From Rhineura floridana (Eukaryota > Chordata > Lepidosauria > Squamata > Rhineuridae), in the NCBI RefSeq assembly GCF_030035675.1, contig NC_084485.1, forward strand, positions 92,896,838 through 92,960,837: a DNA stretch of 64,000 nucleotides, written 5' to 3'. Of this stretch, positions 11,411-22,493 are shown piece by piece. The position numbers were made by a program, and so were the translations under genes. The stretch's first letter is position 1. Each line of letters starts with the position of its first letter. Under the pieces are notes generated by a model, which ran no database searches, was not told the DNA's origin, and worked only from the letters and a program-made list of their open reading frames with translations.

Positions 11411-13002
11411 GTCCTCTAGTGTTACACCCATGGGATTGCTAAGATCTATACCAACAATATCATCTTAACCTACATTATCTGTCTCAATAAAATACCTTTT
11501 TTTCCTTCCTGAATTAACCATTCCATTAACACTTTGCCAAAGTCTTATCAAACGAGAAGCAAAATTTGAGAGAGAAGCTGGACCACTATTTCTGCATCTG
11601 TCAAATGGCGCTTCAGTTGAATAAATGAATGTTCTAATACTTATTGTCTCTAAAAGCAAGCATATATGTACCCACACAGACATGCTGCATTTTGCATTCT
11701 ACATTGTGTGTATCTACAAATGTTGCAAATGGTATCAATAGAGATACTAGGACTCACCTCTTTCATACTAGTAGCTATCAGACTGGAAGTGAAATTGTCT
11801 CTTTATACATGAATTCAATATGTCTTGAATAAGCTGAGTCTCACAGAATCATAGCTACCAGGATGTTTTTCCATCTTCAGTTCCATCTAGACTTCTCTGC
11901 ACCACCCTTTTTTTTCCTCGAGAAAGAATCCTTCATATTTGAGCATAATCCTAACAGGGGGGAATCAAGTGGCAGATGATCTGCCACTTTCAGAGCCTTG
12001 CCAGCTTCTGCCAGCTGAGGCAGACATGAGAGGATCTGCAGTTCCCTTTTCTTTTACCTTAAGTTTCCTCCCCTCCCAATCTCCTCACCCTCTCTATTGA
12101 AACCTATGAGAGGAATACAATCTCCAGGCTGACACAGGCAATGGGCCTGATCCTGTAGCTTCTCAGAGGAATGGAGGGGCTTTGGATCCAATGGCTCCAA
12201 GCCTGCTTCTACCCCACCACTAGAATGACCATTTTGGGGACAAAACACCACTGGTGGTAGATTGATGCCCACAGAACTTTCCTCAGGGGCCTCCATGGCA
12301 GTTGGGATGGCACCTATGTCTGATCCTCCTAACCCACTCCAGCCAGCAGATCTGGAGGTCAGGATAACTCTGCACTTTTATCTATTGAATTTTATGGGAA
12401 TTCGTAGGCCACCTTGTAGGACATGGCCTTCACAAGGTGCCTTACATAAAACCCATAATAAAACAATATTTTATGTTAGTAACCTTGTGAGGGCTATACC
12501 CTAAAAGGCAGGCTAAACATCCATATGCAAATAAATATAAAGGATTATTTCGCTGTTAAAAAACAAACAAAAAGCGATCTGGATGGAATTGAAGTCTGGA
12601 AAAATATTTCTATTATTCTCAGTGTGTTTGCCTATAAAATGGAAGCACATGTCTATGACTCCCATAGCGTTCCACTGGCCAAAATTACTATATCAGATGA
12701 GTCTGGAGAATAAGAAGCCAGTTTAGCAAAATACATGATGGCACTTCCAACTGCCACATTGTATGGGGAGAAGGTATGTAAACCCAAGAACTACGAGCCA
12801 ATCTGGCCAAGGGTATGTCCTAAAATTGTCTCATACCATAAGTATGAAAGCAAGACTCACTTGTTGATGCTTCCCATTTTTCAGTGGGAGTCTTCTCCTG
12901 GGCCAACTGTTGAAAATGGAATTCTGTCATAAATTTTGCTTGCCTATTGGGCGTCTTGAGCATTGGTAGTCTTTCAGCATGGCCTTTCTTTATAATAAAG
13001 GT
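11408..13002. other. Unique DNA with a LINE tail remnant
   Basis: No gene was seen. Bases about 12470-12545 ('taaccttgtgagggctatac... aaataaatataaag') resemble a worn L2-type 3' tail. The rest is unassigned. Confidence 0.4.
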
Positions 13003-13330
13003 AAGCAAGTATAGCTCAGAGGTAGTCCAGAGCTTGGAAAAGTTACTTTTTTGAACTACAACTCCCATCACCCCAATCCAGTGGCCATGCTGGCTGGGGC
13101 TGATGGAAGTTGTAGTTCAAAAAAGTAACTTTTCCAAGCACTGGGTAGAACACATGCTTTCCATGCAGAAGATCTCAGGTTCAATCTCTAGCAACGTCAG
13201 TTGAAAGGAATCAGGTTGCCACTGACACAAAAGACCTCTGTCTAAGACCCTGGAGATCTGCTGCAAGTCAGAGAGGAGAATCCTGGGTGAGATCACCTGA
13301 CATGGAGTAAGGCAGTTCCTAATATCTGTC
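13003..13330 (+). mobile_element. tRNA-derived SINE interrupted by a MITE
   Basis: The 5' part 'agtatagctcagaggtag' lies before the MITE at 13028-13143, and the rest ('ggtagaacacatgctttcc', B-box-like 'ggttcaatctc', body, 'acatggagtaaggcagttcc') follows it. The MITE therefore landed in the A-box region of an existing SINE. Confidence 0.7.
13028..13143. mobile_element. hAT MITE, copy 2 (116 bp)
   Basis: It has the same CAGAGCTTGGAAAAG ends and hairpin arms as the copy at 978. The right flank starts ggtagaac and the left flank reads ggtagtc, so the 8-bp duplication is present but worn. It is inserted in a SINE. Confidence 0.85.
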
Positions 13331-15235
13331 TCATGCAATTTGCACATGTTCGTTTTGTTTTATTGAGGCATATACATATATACATGCATGTTAATATTAC
13401 TGAATATGGATTATTAATTTATTTTTGTTATTGCAAATTTATTAAGGAAATAAAAAAGGAAGGAAGGAAAATGCAAAGAAAAAAGTGGGGAAACAGAGAA
13501 AAACCCCATCAACTCACATTAGCAATAGATTAACCATTAATACATCCACTTCATAATAATAATATATAACATTATTATTATCATAACCTTCTAATAATAC
13601 ATGTCGATCAATATATTACATCCAAACATCTAAATAAGGTATCCAAGTGAAGTTGACATAGAAATTTTATTGGGCATTTGTCTATGAGATTTTTTTCATA
13701 AAGTTATATTTTAAGTTGCTTTATATATGGTCAATTTTTTTTTTATTTCTAGGTGATCTTGACTATGTCTTGTATTTATCAGTATCAGTCAACAAATACA
13801 TTTTTTTGGGTTGTTTGTGTAAGAAGGACCAGAGAGATTGCTATAAAAGCTGAAACATATCAATTATTTTGGGAAGATAGCTGATTTATTCTGTCATAGG
13901 GCAGAAATGCATTGGGTATATACAAGATAGCCAGAGAACAAGCACTGCCTGTTATTCTGATGAATAGCAATGCAAAATATTAAAGTTTGAATTCTCTTTC
14001 AGCAGCTGAAATTGGTCAAACAATAATACATTACAGTTGGCAATAGCTTCTGAGACTTAGACGGTCTGATGCCTCCAATTATTCCAAACTGCAATGCTCT
14101 GAAGGACTCTCAGTGAGGAGGCAATTCCCTCTATGAAGTTGCTCAGCTTGCTTTATTTCATTCAGAGTAAGAATTTATTTCGCTGGCACATTTGTAAAAA
14201 ATTACAATAACTGGTGTCAATGCTTTTGAAAGCATTTTAAATCAGACCACAAGCTAAAGGTGTAGGTTTAGTTCAAGTGAGTGTATTCCAATATTGCTAG
14301 GAATGTCTTCTGCTATAAACTACCCTATATTCCAGGCAGATATTATATAAAAACAGGGAGGGGCTGCAACAAAATGTTGCAGTGCAGAATATTAATGTTC
14401 AGTGCCCTCCTCCAGGATATTTCATTCTATTCCCCCTCCCATTCAGTGTTCTACCCACCGTCAGTCAGCACACTAACGGAACACAATCATTCCTCCTTGG
14501 GCTGTTTTGGGAGGATCCTCTCTTTTTTGTTTCTTGTCTACAGACTTTTTGTGCTACTGCAAACCTTGGGCTTCCTCAGAGCCTGCTGATACTGCCCTCT
14601 TGTGCATGGGTGCTATAATGTTGGCTACATAAGCAATGTCACTTGCGCCTGAATAGTGGAAATAAAAGAAATGATGCACAACAGAGCCTTGCACAGTTGG
14701 TTAATGCCTTCCCTTGTGTGAATTTACATAAAATCCTCACTAGCTTTTTCAATCATCTAAATAGCTGTATCAAGAATGCTTGCGAGAAGATTGCTCACTC
14801 ACTGAGTTGTACACTGTGACTCTCATAAGAACTAGGAAACTGCAAGCAATTGTTTCCTTTCTCTGAACTATTTTCTCTGAATATTCCAAAAGTTACAGGA
14901 TTTATACCCATCTAGTTAAAAATGGACATCATTTTAGGAAATTGTTTCCTCATCTGAAAGTGATACCCCACATTGTTTTTATGATGGTTTTTCTTGTCAA
15001 AATTCACTACTGAAGGAGAAAATAAAATTATTCACCGCAAGAGTTTACACCAAAATGATATTATTTCTGATATAAGCACATGGAATCATTTGTTTTCAGA
15101 CATGCGAATAAGAGATTCAGGGTTTTTTTGTGAGCCACAGATTGTCTTGCTGAATTTATAGTCAGTTTGCATTGCAGTGTCCGTTTTGCTTTTGGAACTT
15201 GAAAGCCCTGTACAATAATATTGGGAATCACAAGT
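13331..15235. other. AT-rich unique DNA, no gene seen
   Basis: It includes a short GGAA-rich purine stretch near 13450 and AT-rich runs at 13555-13620. I recognise no repeat family or exon. Confidence 0.4.
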
Positions 15236-15356
15236 GGGCAAGTGTTGTAGCAATCAGGTCCTGCTTGTGAGCTTTATATAAATCTTGGCCACTGTGAAAA
15301 AATGATGCTGGATGAGAGGGGCCTTTGGACTGATCCAGCAGAGCTCTTGTTATGTC
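15236..15356 (+). mobile_element. CR1 3'-end fragment
   Basis: It matches, with divergence, the 3' end of the CR1 at 20338-20455 ('ggtcctgctt', 'ttggccactgtga', 'ggactgatccagcag', 'ctcttgttatg'). It is a strongly 5'-truncated copy. Confidence 0.7.
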
Positions 15357-15504
15357 TTTGCAGTATAATCCAGTAGATATTTTTTCTTGCAAACCTTTTG
15401 CTTGTGGGTTTTCCTTATCTGTTGCACCTATGTGCACTGGAAGGTTTACATGTCGTAGAATGCAGTGGGGGAAAAGTTTCATTCTTAGGGGAATGTATCT
15501 AGAT

Positions 15505-15638
15505 CAGGGGTGGCGAATATGGTGCCCTTCAAATGTGATGGGACTGCAACTCCCATCATCCCTTGCCCTGGCTATGCTAGCTGGGACTGATAGGAGTTGC
15601 AATCCAACATCTGGAGGACATCGCATTCACTACTTCTG
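15505..15638. mobile_element. hAT-like MITE (134 bp)
   Basis: It starts CAGGGGTGGCGAATATGG, ends ...CACTACTTCTG, and has inner inverted arms around 'actcccatcatccc'. The flanking octamers are atctagat (15497-15504) and atctagtt (15639-15646), a 7-of-8 match, as expected for a hAT duplication. Confidence 0.8.
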
Positions 15639-16747
15639 ATCTAGTTTTATGTCATGTCCACCTATATGATTCTGTTTCCTTGGGAGGAGATAATCTTTGG
15701 AAGGCATCCCAGCACCTCCTAAGTGCAGAGCCACAGAGCCTAAGAGGAGCCCAGTTAAGTCTTCCACTTGAAGTAACTTTGATAGTGATGTCACCATAAC
15801 TAATTTTAATTCCTGGATTAATTAAAGCTTCAGCAGAGTTTGTGCTTGATAGAGAAATGGAACCCCAGAGGTACATTTCACTAGGCTGCCAAGGCACAAA
15901 CTCCATCTCTCAGCACTTTGTTGCCTTTCTCTTCCTTCCACATTGCAGCTGAGGCTGTTTTTCCTCTGTACCCAGTTGAGATCTGGATAAAGCATGCTAA
16001 GCACATCACCTGGCTTTGTCCTGTGCAGGTTTTAGGTTTCTGTGGGCCTGTAACAACTTCCAGAAGGGTATCCATGTTAGTCTGTTTTGCAACAAAAACA
16101 AGGAGTCTTGTAGCACATTAAACTCTAAAATATTTATTGTGGGGTATGTTTTTGTGGGCTAGAGTCTGCTTTATCTGGCATATATGTTTGTATGTACATA
16201 AACACACATTTTCATGCTATGGAACCAACCTAAGGCCTCACACTCTTGCGTAAGATATGTTTTGGCCCAGTTTTTACATTAGCTAACTGGCACAGTTGCC
16301 ATTTTTGCAAGGATGCATCCCACACTGCAGCAGTTTTCAAATGCATATAGTGCCATAAGATGAATGGTTCTGTAATCATGACATGAAAATATTTTATGGC
16401 TATAGCACAGGCTTCTTCTTAACACATGAAGACCTTAAAGGCTCAATAATTATTAGAAATAGAGATTGTATTGTAACTTTGCTTACCTACATGTTGAAAT
16501 TTAACTATGAACAGATGATCAAGCAAAAGCAGAAACAAGCTAGTTAGTGTGAAGGTTAGAATGCAATATTGATTTCACCAAAGGAAGGAAGGAAGGAATT
16601 TGCCATAAAAATATAAACTACCAAGTACATAAAAAATCCAAGTATTTGTTGCTCATCTGAGGCTTTAATAACAGGACAGATTATGGTGAATTTGGCAGGT
16701 GCCAGTATGTGGATTGTTAGGTGCACCTCAATCTCCAAGTGATGTGT
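15639..16747. other. Unique DNA, no gene seen
   Basis: No repeat ends were recognised. A short (GGAA)n run lies near 16583. Confidence 0.4.
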
Positions 16748-16831
16748 AACTGTGATTAACAAAACAGTGTTTTTTATTGTTCTACCAAAACATTTCGGCT
16801 TCCGGCTTCATCAGGTGCTAACATACAATGG
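16748..16831 (+). repeat. Left inverted repeat of Penelope fragment
   Basis: Begins 'aactgtgattaacaaaacag'. It is the reverse complement, with few differences, of 21618-21699. Confidence 0.85.
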
Positions 16832-17029
16832 CGATCTTGGTCCCCTCTCCCATCTTTGCTGTTGAAGGTGGGGATTGCTTTTTGCACCCAGCCCAGCCTT
16901 GATGGGGCATGACCCCTGGTGCCGGGTGCAGATGGTTGGTCTGCCTGGGGCCATGCGCAAAGCCACCTAGTTAGTTGGCTTTCGCGCCTTTCCCTTCCTC
17001 CTGCTCATTGCAGGAGGATGAGACTTGCA

Positions 17030-17452
17030 TCCAGCATCTCCTGTCACCAAGCAATCACAGAGAGCTACCCATTGCTAGCAAACTCTGAACATCTTGCTAG
17101 AGCCATCAACAAGCTTCCTGTTGTAGCATTTCTCCAGCCTCCTAATTTATGCAGACTGTTAATGAGAGCTATACTGAAGCCACCTATCAGCATCCAGGGT
17201 CTCATCCTTGTCACGCCAAATGCTATATCTCCTGTGTGTACCTCAGGGAGACAACTACTTTCAAAAGCACTAGGACAGGCAGGACATATTACATCAAACA
17301 GAACATCACCTCTAGGTCCTGCAATATAATTTATGTCATCGAATGCAAAAGACCAGGATGTCATATCCAGTACATAGGAAAAACTACAACCAACCTACAC
17401 ACACACTTCAGAAACCATAAATCAGCAATCTTGACAAAAAAAGTGGAGCAAC
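17030..17452 (+). pseudogene. Penelope C-terminal coding remnant with GIY-YIG domain
   Basis: The translated segments LPVVAFLQPPNL and CNIIYVIECKRPGC...IQYIGKTT...HFRNHKSAI match the Penelope C-terminal region, where the GIY-YIG nuclease cuts target DNA for retrotransposition. The remnant is broken. Its coding sense resumes on the far side of the LTR-type insertion, near 21373-21450 (KHFNIEGHSL). By chance an open frame of 594 codons runs from this remnant (17149) across the insertion edge into the CR1 endonuclease (to 18933); it should not be read as a gene. Confidence 0.75.
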
Positions 17453-17462
17453 TGTTTACTGC

Positions 17463-20244
17463 TTACAAGTGCCTGTACGCTAATGCTAGGAGCCTCCGAA
17501 CCAAGATGGGAGAACTGGAGTGCTTGGTCTTAGAGGAGAGCATTGATATAGTGAGCATAACGGAGACCTGGTGGAATGGAGAAAACCAGTGGGATACGGT
17601 TATCCCTGGATATAAACTATATCGGAAGGACAGGGAAGGACGTATTGGTGGCGGAGTCGCTCTATACGTGAAAGAAGGCATTGAATCCAGCAAGCTGGAA
17701 ACCCCAAAAGAGGCGGACTCCTCCACAGAATCGTTGTGGGTGGTGATACCATGCCCCAGGAGGGACTTAATACTGGGAACGATCTATCGTCCCCCTGATC
17801 AAAATGCTCAGGGAGACCTTGAGATGAGATATGAAATTGAGGAAGCATCCAAACTAGGAAATGTGGTAGTAATGGGTGACTTCAACTACCCGGACATAGA
17901 CTGGCCGCATATGTATTCCAGTCATGACAAAGAAGCAAAGTTTCTAGATATTCTAAATGACTATTCCCTAGACCAGTTGGTCATGGAACCGACCAGAGGG
18001 ACGGCAACCCTGGACTTAATCCTCAGTGGGGACTGGGACCTGGTGCGAGATGTAAGTGTTGTTGAACCGATTGGGAGCAGTGACCACAGTGCTATTAAAT
18101 TAAACATACATGTAAATGGCCAATTGCCAAGAAAATCCAACACGGTCACATTTGACTTCAAAAGAGGAAACTTCACAAAAATGAGGGGATTGGTAAAAAG
18201 AAAGCTGAAAAACAAAGTCCAGAGGGCCACATCACTCGAAAATGCTTGGACGTTGTTTAAAAACACTATATTAGAAGCTCAACTGGAGTGCATACCGCAG
18301 ATCAGAAAAGGCACCGCCAGGGCCAAGAAGATGCCAGCATGGTTAACGAGCAAAGTCAAGGAAGCTCTTAGAGGCAAAAAGTCTTCCTTCAGAAAATGGA
18401 AGTCTTGTCCGAATGAAGAAAATAAAAAAGAACACAAATTCTGGCAAAAGAAATGCAAGAAGACAATAAGGGATGCTAAAAAAGAATTTGAGGAGCACAT
18501 TGCTAAGAACATAAAAACCAACAACAAAAAATTCTATAAATACATTCAAAGCAGGAGACCATCTAGGGAGGCGATTGGACCCTTGGATGATAAGGGAGTC
18601 AAAGGTGTACTAAAGAATGATAAGGAGATTGCAGAGAAGCTAAATGAATTCTTTGCATCTGTCTTCACAGTGGAAGATACAGGGCAGATCCCTGAACCTG
18701 AACTAACATTTGCAGAAAGGGATTCTGAGGAACTGAGACAAATAGTGGTAACGAGAGAGGAAGTTCTAGGCTTAATGGACAATATAAAAACTGACAAATC
18801 ACCGGGCCCAGATGGCATCCACCCGAGAGTTCTCAAAGAACTCAAATGTGAAATTGCTGATCTGCTAACTAAAATATGTAACTTGTCCCTCGGGTCCTCC
18901 TCCGTGCCTGAGGACTGGAAAATGGCAAATTAACGCCAATCTTCAAAAAGGGATCCAGAGGGGATCCCGGAAATTACAGGCCAGTTAGCTTAACTTCTGT
19001 CCCTGGAAAACTGGTAGAAAGTATTATTAAAGCTAGATTAACTAAGCACATAGAAGAACAAGCCTTGCTGAGGCAGAGCCAGCATGGCTTCTGCCGGGGA
19101 AAGTCCTGTCTCAGTAACCTATTAGAATTCTTTGAGAGTGTCAACAAGCATATAGATAGAGGTGATCCAGTGGACATAGTGTACTTAGACTTTCAAAAAG
19201 CGTTTGACAAGGTACCAAAGACTTCTGAGGAAGCTTAGCAGTCATGGAATAAGAGGAGAGGTCCTCTTGTGGATAAGGAATTGGTTAAGAAGCAGAAAGC
19301 AGAGAGTAGGAATCAACGGACAGTTCTCCCAATGGAGGGCTGTAGAAAGTGGAGTCCCTCAAGGATCGGTATTGGGACCTGTACTTTTCAACTTGTTCAT
19401 TAATGACCTAGAATTAGGAGTGAGCAGTGAAGTGGCCAAGTTTGCTGACGACACTAAATTGTTCAGGGTTGTTAAAACAAAAAGGGATTGCGAAGAGCTC
19501 CAAAAAGACCTCTCCAAACTGAGTGAATGGGCGGAAAAATGGCAAATGCAATTCAATATAAACAAGTGTAAAATTATGCATATTGGACCAAAAAATCTTA
19601 ATTTCACATATATGCTCATGGGGTCTGAACTGGCGGTGACCGACCAGGAGAGAGACCTCGGGGTTGTAGTGGACAGCACGATGAAAATGTCGACCCAGGG
19701 TGCGGCAGCTGTGAAAAAGGCAAATTCCATGCTAGCGATAATTAGGAAAGGTATTGAAAATAAAACAGCCAATATCATAATGCCGTTGTATGCGGCCGCA
19801 TTTGGAATACTGTGTACAGTTCTGGTCGCCTCATCTCAAAAAGGATATTATAGAGTTGGAAAAGGTTCAGAAGAGGGCAACCAGAATGATCAAGGGGATG
19901 GAGCGACTCCCTTACGAGGAAAGGTTGCAGCATTTGGGGCTTTTTAGTTTAGAGAAAAGGCAGGTCAGAGGAGACATGATAGAAGTGTATAAAATTATGC
20001 ATGGCATTGAGAAAGTGGATAGAGAAAAGTTCTTCTCCCTCTCTCATAATACTAGAACTCGTGGACATTCAAAGAAGCTGAATGTTGGAAGATTCAGGAC
20101 AGACAAAAGGAAGTACTTCTTTACTCAGCGCATAGTTAAACTATGGAATTTGCTCCCACAAGATGCGGTAATGGCCACCAGCTTGGATGGCTTTAAAAGA
20201 AGATTAGACAAGTTTATGGAGGACAGGGCTATCAATGGCTACTA
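17463..20244 (+). pseudogene. CR1 ORF2: endonuclease and reverse transcriptase
   Basis: The endonuclease shows KCLYANARSL, ITETWW, VVMGDFNYPDIDW and SSDHSAI. The reverse transcriptase shows PGPDGIHPRVLKEL, NYRPVSLTSVPGK, motif A IVYLDFQKAFDKVP, SGVPQGSVLGPVLFNLFIND and catalytic FADDTKL (19441). The CR1 C-terminal block (RPHLEYCVQFWSPHLKKDI ... LWNLLPQDAV) reaches the stop after NGY at 20242-20244. It is broken by about three frameshifts: a lost base near 18930 (after KMAN), a short deletion near 19216 (after FDKVP) and another near 19795. CR1 copies its RNA into nicked DNA and usually leaves little or no target duplication. Otherwise well preserved. Confidence 0.85.
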
Positions 20245-20458
20245 GCCGTGATGGCTGTGCTCTGCCACCCTAGTCAGAGGCAGCATGCTTCTGAAAACCA
20301 GTTGCCAGAAGCCTCAGGAGGGGAGAGTGTTCTTGCACTCGGGTCCTGCTTGCGGGCTTCCCCCAGGCACCTGGTTGGCCACTGTGAGAACAGGATGCTG
20401 GACTAGATGGGCCACTGGCCTGATCCAGCAGGCTCTTCTTATGTTCTTATGTTCTTAT
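17463..20458 (+). mobile_element. CR1-clade LINE, nearly complete ORF2, about 3.0 kb
   Basis: It is 5'-truncated just before the endonuclease and ends in the short tandem repeat ATGTTCTT typical of CR1 3' ends. It is inserted about 10 bp inside the LTR-type block. The 3' UTR ('ggactagatgggccactggc...') recurs as fragments at 15.2 and 63.4 kb, so this CR1 family is common here. Confidence 0.85.
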
Positions 20459-21367
20459 TAACTGTCAAGAATAGCTGGTCAAGCTAAAATGGTTCAACCA
20501 GAGGGAATTCTGGAAGCTTTGTTGATCCCTGGAATACTCTGCTGGTGAAGTCCAAGGCTTTAGTGCCAGACAACCAATTTGCTAATGTCAAGATGCAACT
20601 GAACCTTATCTGTTATCTCTTATCTGCTTCCTGAGATCATAGCCAGGGAGAGTGGGTATTGCAGATCAGGACCGCTGGGTGGGACTGTCTAGCCCCCCTT
20701 ATCTGCAAAGGAGGTGATCACGGAAGGGGCGCCTAGGATGGCTAATTGGCCCCCTCCCTGTTGCCAGGTAAACCCCATAAAAATAAAGAGTTACTTGTTC
20801 CCGTTGCCTTTTTCCATCTACCTTGACTTACCGATGAGGGTAAGCCATTGGGGAACCAGGCATTCAACTTGAAGTAAGTGTAGCTAGGTTAGATCAGGTT
20901 TGTTGTATTCTCTTTGTCTGCTTGAATCTCTCACTATTGTTATGCCAATGTATCTCTTGTTAGCCTGGTTGAGGGCAATTAGCTTTAAAGGAAACAGATG
21001 CTGCTCTCTTTTTGTATGCACCTTTCTCTGCTTTGAAATGATGTGTATTGCTTGGAACTTATGACTCTAATATCTAGTCCTTGATCACTCGTAACTGCTG
21101 ACTACCGTTGGTTAATGTGGGTTAATGCTCTAATGCAGAAGGAGTAACAATAGGTCTGCTCTAGGATCTCAGTTAGTGCTCTCAGGTCCCCTTTCTCAGA
21201 GTAGGGAACTAATAAAGGGGTGGTGGCAGTTCTATCGTAAAACTAATCCTGGAAGAGGGAGAGTTTGCCTGGGAAGCAGTGGCCCAAGGGAATTGGGACT
21301 GTTCTCAGAAGCAAAGAACCCCCTTGGGGTGCTGAGGTCAAGGGACCCCAGGGGGCAATCTTTGACA
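20459..21367 (+). other. LTR-type block, portion right of the CR1
   Basis: Non-coding remainder of the LTR-type insertion. It contains 'cccataaaaataaagagtt' (possible TATA or polyadenylation signal) and no long coding frame of known type. Confidence 0.5.
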
Positions 21368-21617
21368 GCAACCGGTTGCAAAACATTTCAATATTGAGGG
21401 CCACAGTCTGTTGGACTTGTCTATAACAGCTATAGAGATGCCAACAGATCCAGCAGCACTGACTGAGAGGGAGAATTTTGGATATATTCTCTGGACACAT
21501 TGGCAACACATGGCCTTAACCTGGAGGACAGTACCAGCATTACTTAGCTTCTGCAAATGAAACCCCTCTGAGCATTCCATCCTCAAAGCTCTATAACTAC
21601 CACCTTGGTAACAGCGT

Positions 21618-21699
21618 TTGTATGTTAGCAGCTGATGAAGGCAGAAGCCAAAACATTTTAGTAGAACAATAAAAAACACTGTTTTGTTAATCACAGTTA
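21618..21699 (-). repeat. Right inverted repeat of Penelope fragment
   Basis: It reads 'ttttgttaatcacagtta' at its end and mirrors 16748-16831. Confidence 0.85.
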
Positions 21700-21756
21700 T
21701 GTGCATATTTCTGTTTGTTGCATATATATATATATATGTATACCATGTGTATATAT

Positions 21757-22012
21757 GTCTATGGCCATACTGCCTTGAACATGCCCGATCTCATCTGATC
21801 TCAGAAGCTAAGCAGGGTCAGGCCTAGTTAGTACTTGGATGGGGGACTGCCTGGGAATACTGGGTGCCGTAGGCTTAGAGGAAGGCAATGATAAACCACC
21901 TCTGAATACCTCTTACCATGAAAACCCTATGAATATATCCAAAAAGATTCACAGGGTCACCATAAGTCATAATCGACTTGAAGGCATATAACAACAATAA
22001 CAACAATATATA
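21757..22012 (+). mobile_element. 5S rRNA-derived SINE (SINE3-type)
   Basis: Bases 21757-21876 are a 120-bp near-complete 5S rRNA-like sequence ('gcccgatctcatctgatctc', 'gaagctaagcagggtc', 'tacttggatgg', 'ctgggaatactgggtgc'), including the internal pol III control region. It is followed by a non-5S body ('aggaaggcaatgataaacca', 'tcacagggtcaccataagtc') and an A-rich 'aacaacaataacaaca' tail. The extra body and tail distinguish a SINE from a plain 5S pseudogene. Such 5S-headed SINEs are known from several vertebrates. Confidence 0.85.
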
Positions 22013-22493
22013 CCACAGCCACAGCAAGAGGGCGAAGGCCATGTGGAAGCATCACTAGCTAGTCATTTCTATGGCAGCATACCTGTACTTCACCAACTCA
22101 AGTAAAAACATGTCTAAGAGGCTTGGCTAGGACATGAATTTAACAAAGAGACTGGTTTGACCACATCAGCCATTGTTTCTACTACAGAATCCCATTTTAC
22201 AGATATCAGGCTTGGAGGGGACCCAAACACAGCATCGAAACCAACTGCTACTCTAATCCTATAACATTTCAGGTATACCCCGCTTAAAGTCGCTTCACTT
22301 AAAGTCTCCTCGCTATGCAGTACATACTCCATACTCCACCATATCCCACTTTAATGTACGCGCTTCACAATAACAGACACTTAATGGCATGACGCCACTG
22401 CCATCTAGTGGCAATTGCAGTGCAGTACATGCATAGATAATTGCTTCACTTTAAGTACATTTTCACTTTACATACACGCTCCGGTCCCATTGC

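Larger units (their letters stand above)
17453..21367 (+). mobile_element. LTR-type insertion (solo LTR candidate) carrying a CR1
   Basis: The inserted block starts TGTTTACTGC and ends ...ATCTTTGACA, with an identical 5-bp duplication GCAAC at 17448-17452 and 21368-21372, the pattern of an LTR retroelement. Without the CR1 it is about 0.9 kb, the size of a single LTR, and it holds an AATAAA near 20778. No internal genes are present. It appears to be an old fossil remnant. The family was not identified. Confidence 0.6.
16748..21699 (+). mobile_element. Penelope-like element fragment with inverted end repeats
   Basis: It is bounded by inverted repeats of about 82-84 bp and holds the C-terminal part of a Penelope protein with a GIY-YIG endonuclease. 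The reverse transcriptase part is absent, so it is a truncated, broken copy. Penelope elements commonly carry such terminal repeats in direct or inverted order. It is split by an LTR-type insertion (17453-21367). Without that insertion the fragment would be about 1 kb. It is probably old. Confidence 0.75.

Noticed and set aside
21757-21876. Functional 5S rRNA gene
   Set aside because: It has many differences from vertebrate 5S and is fused to a SINE body and an A-rich tail, with no T-run terminator directly after it.
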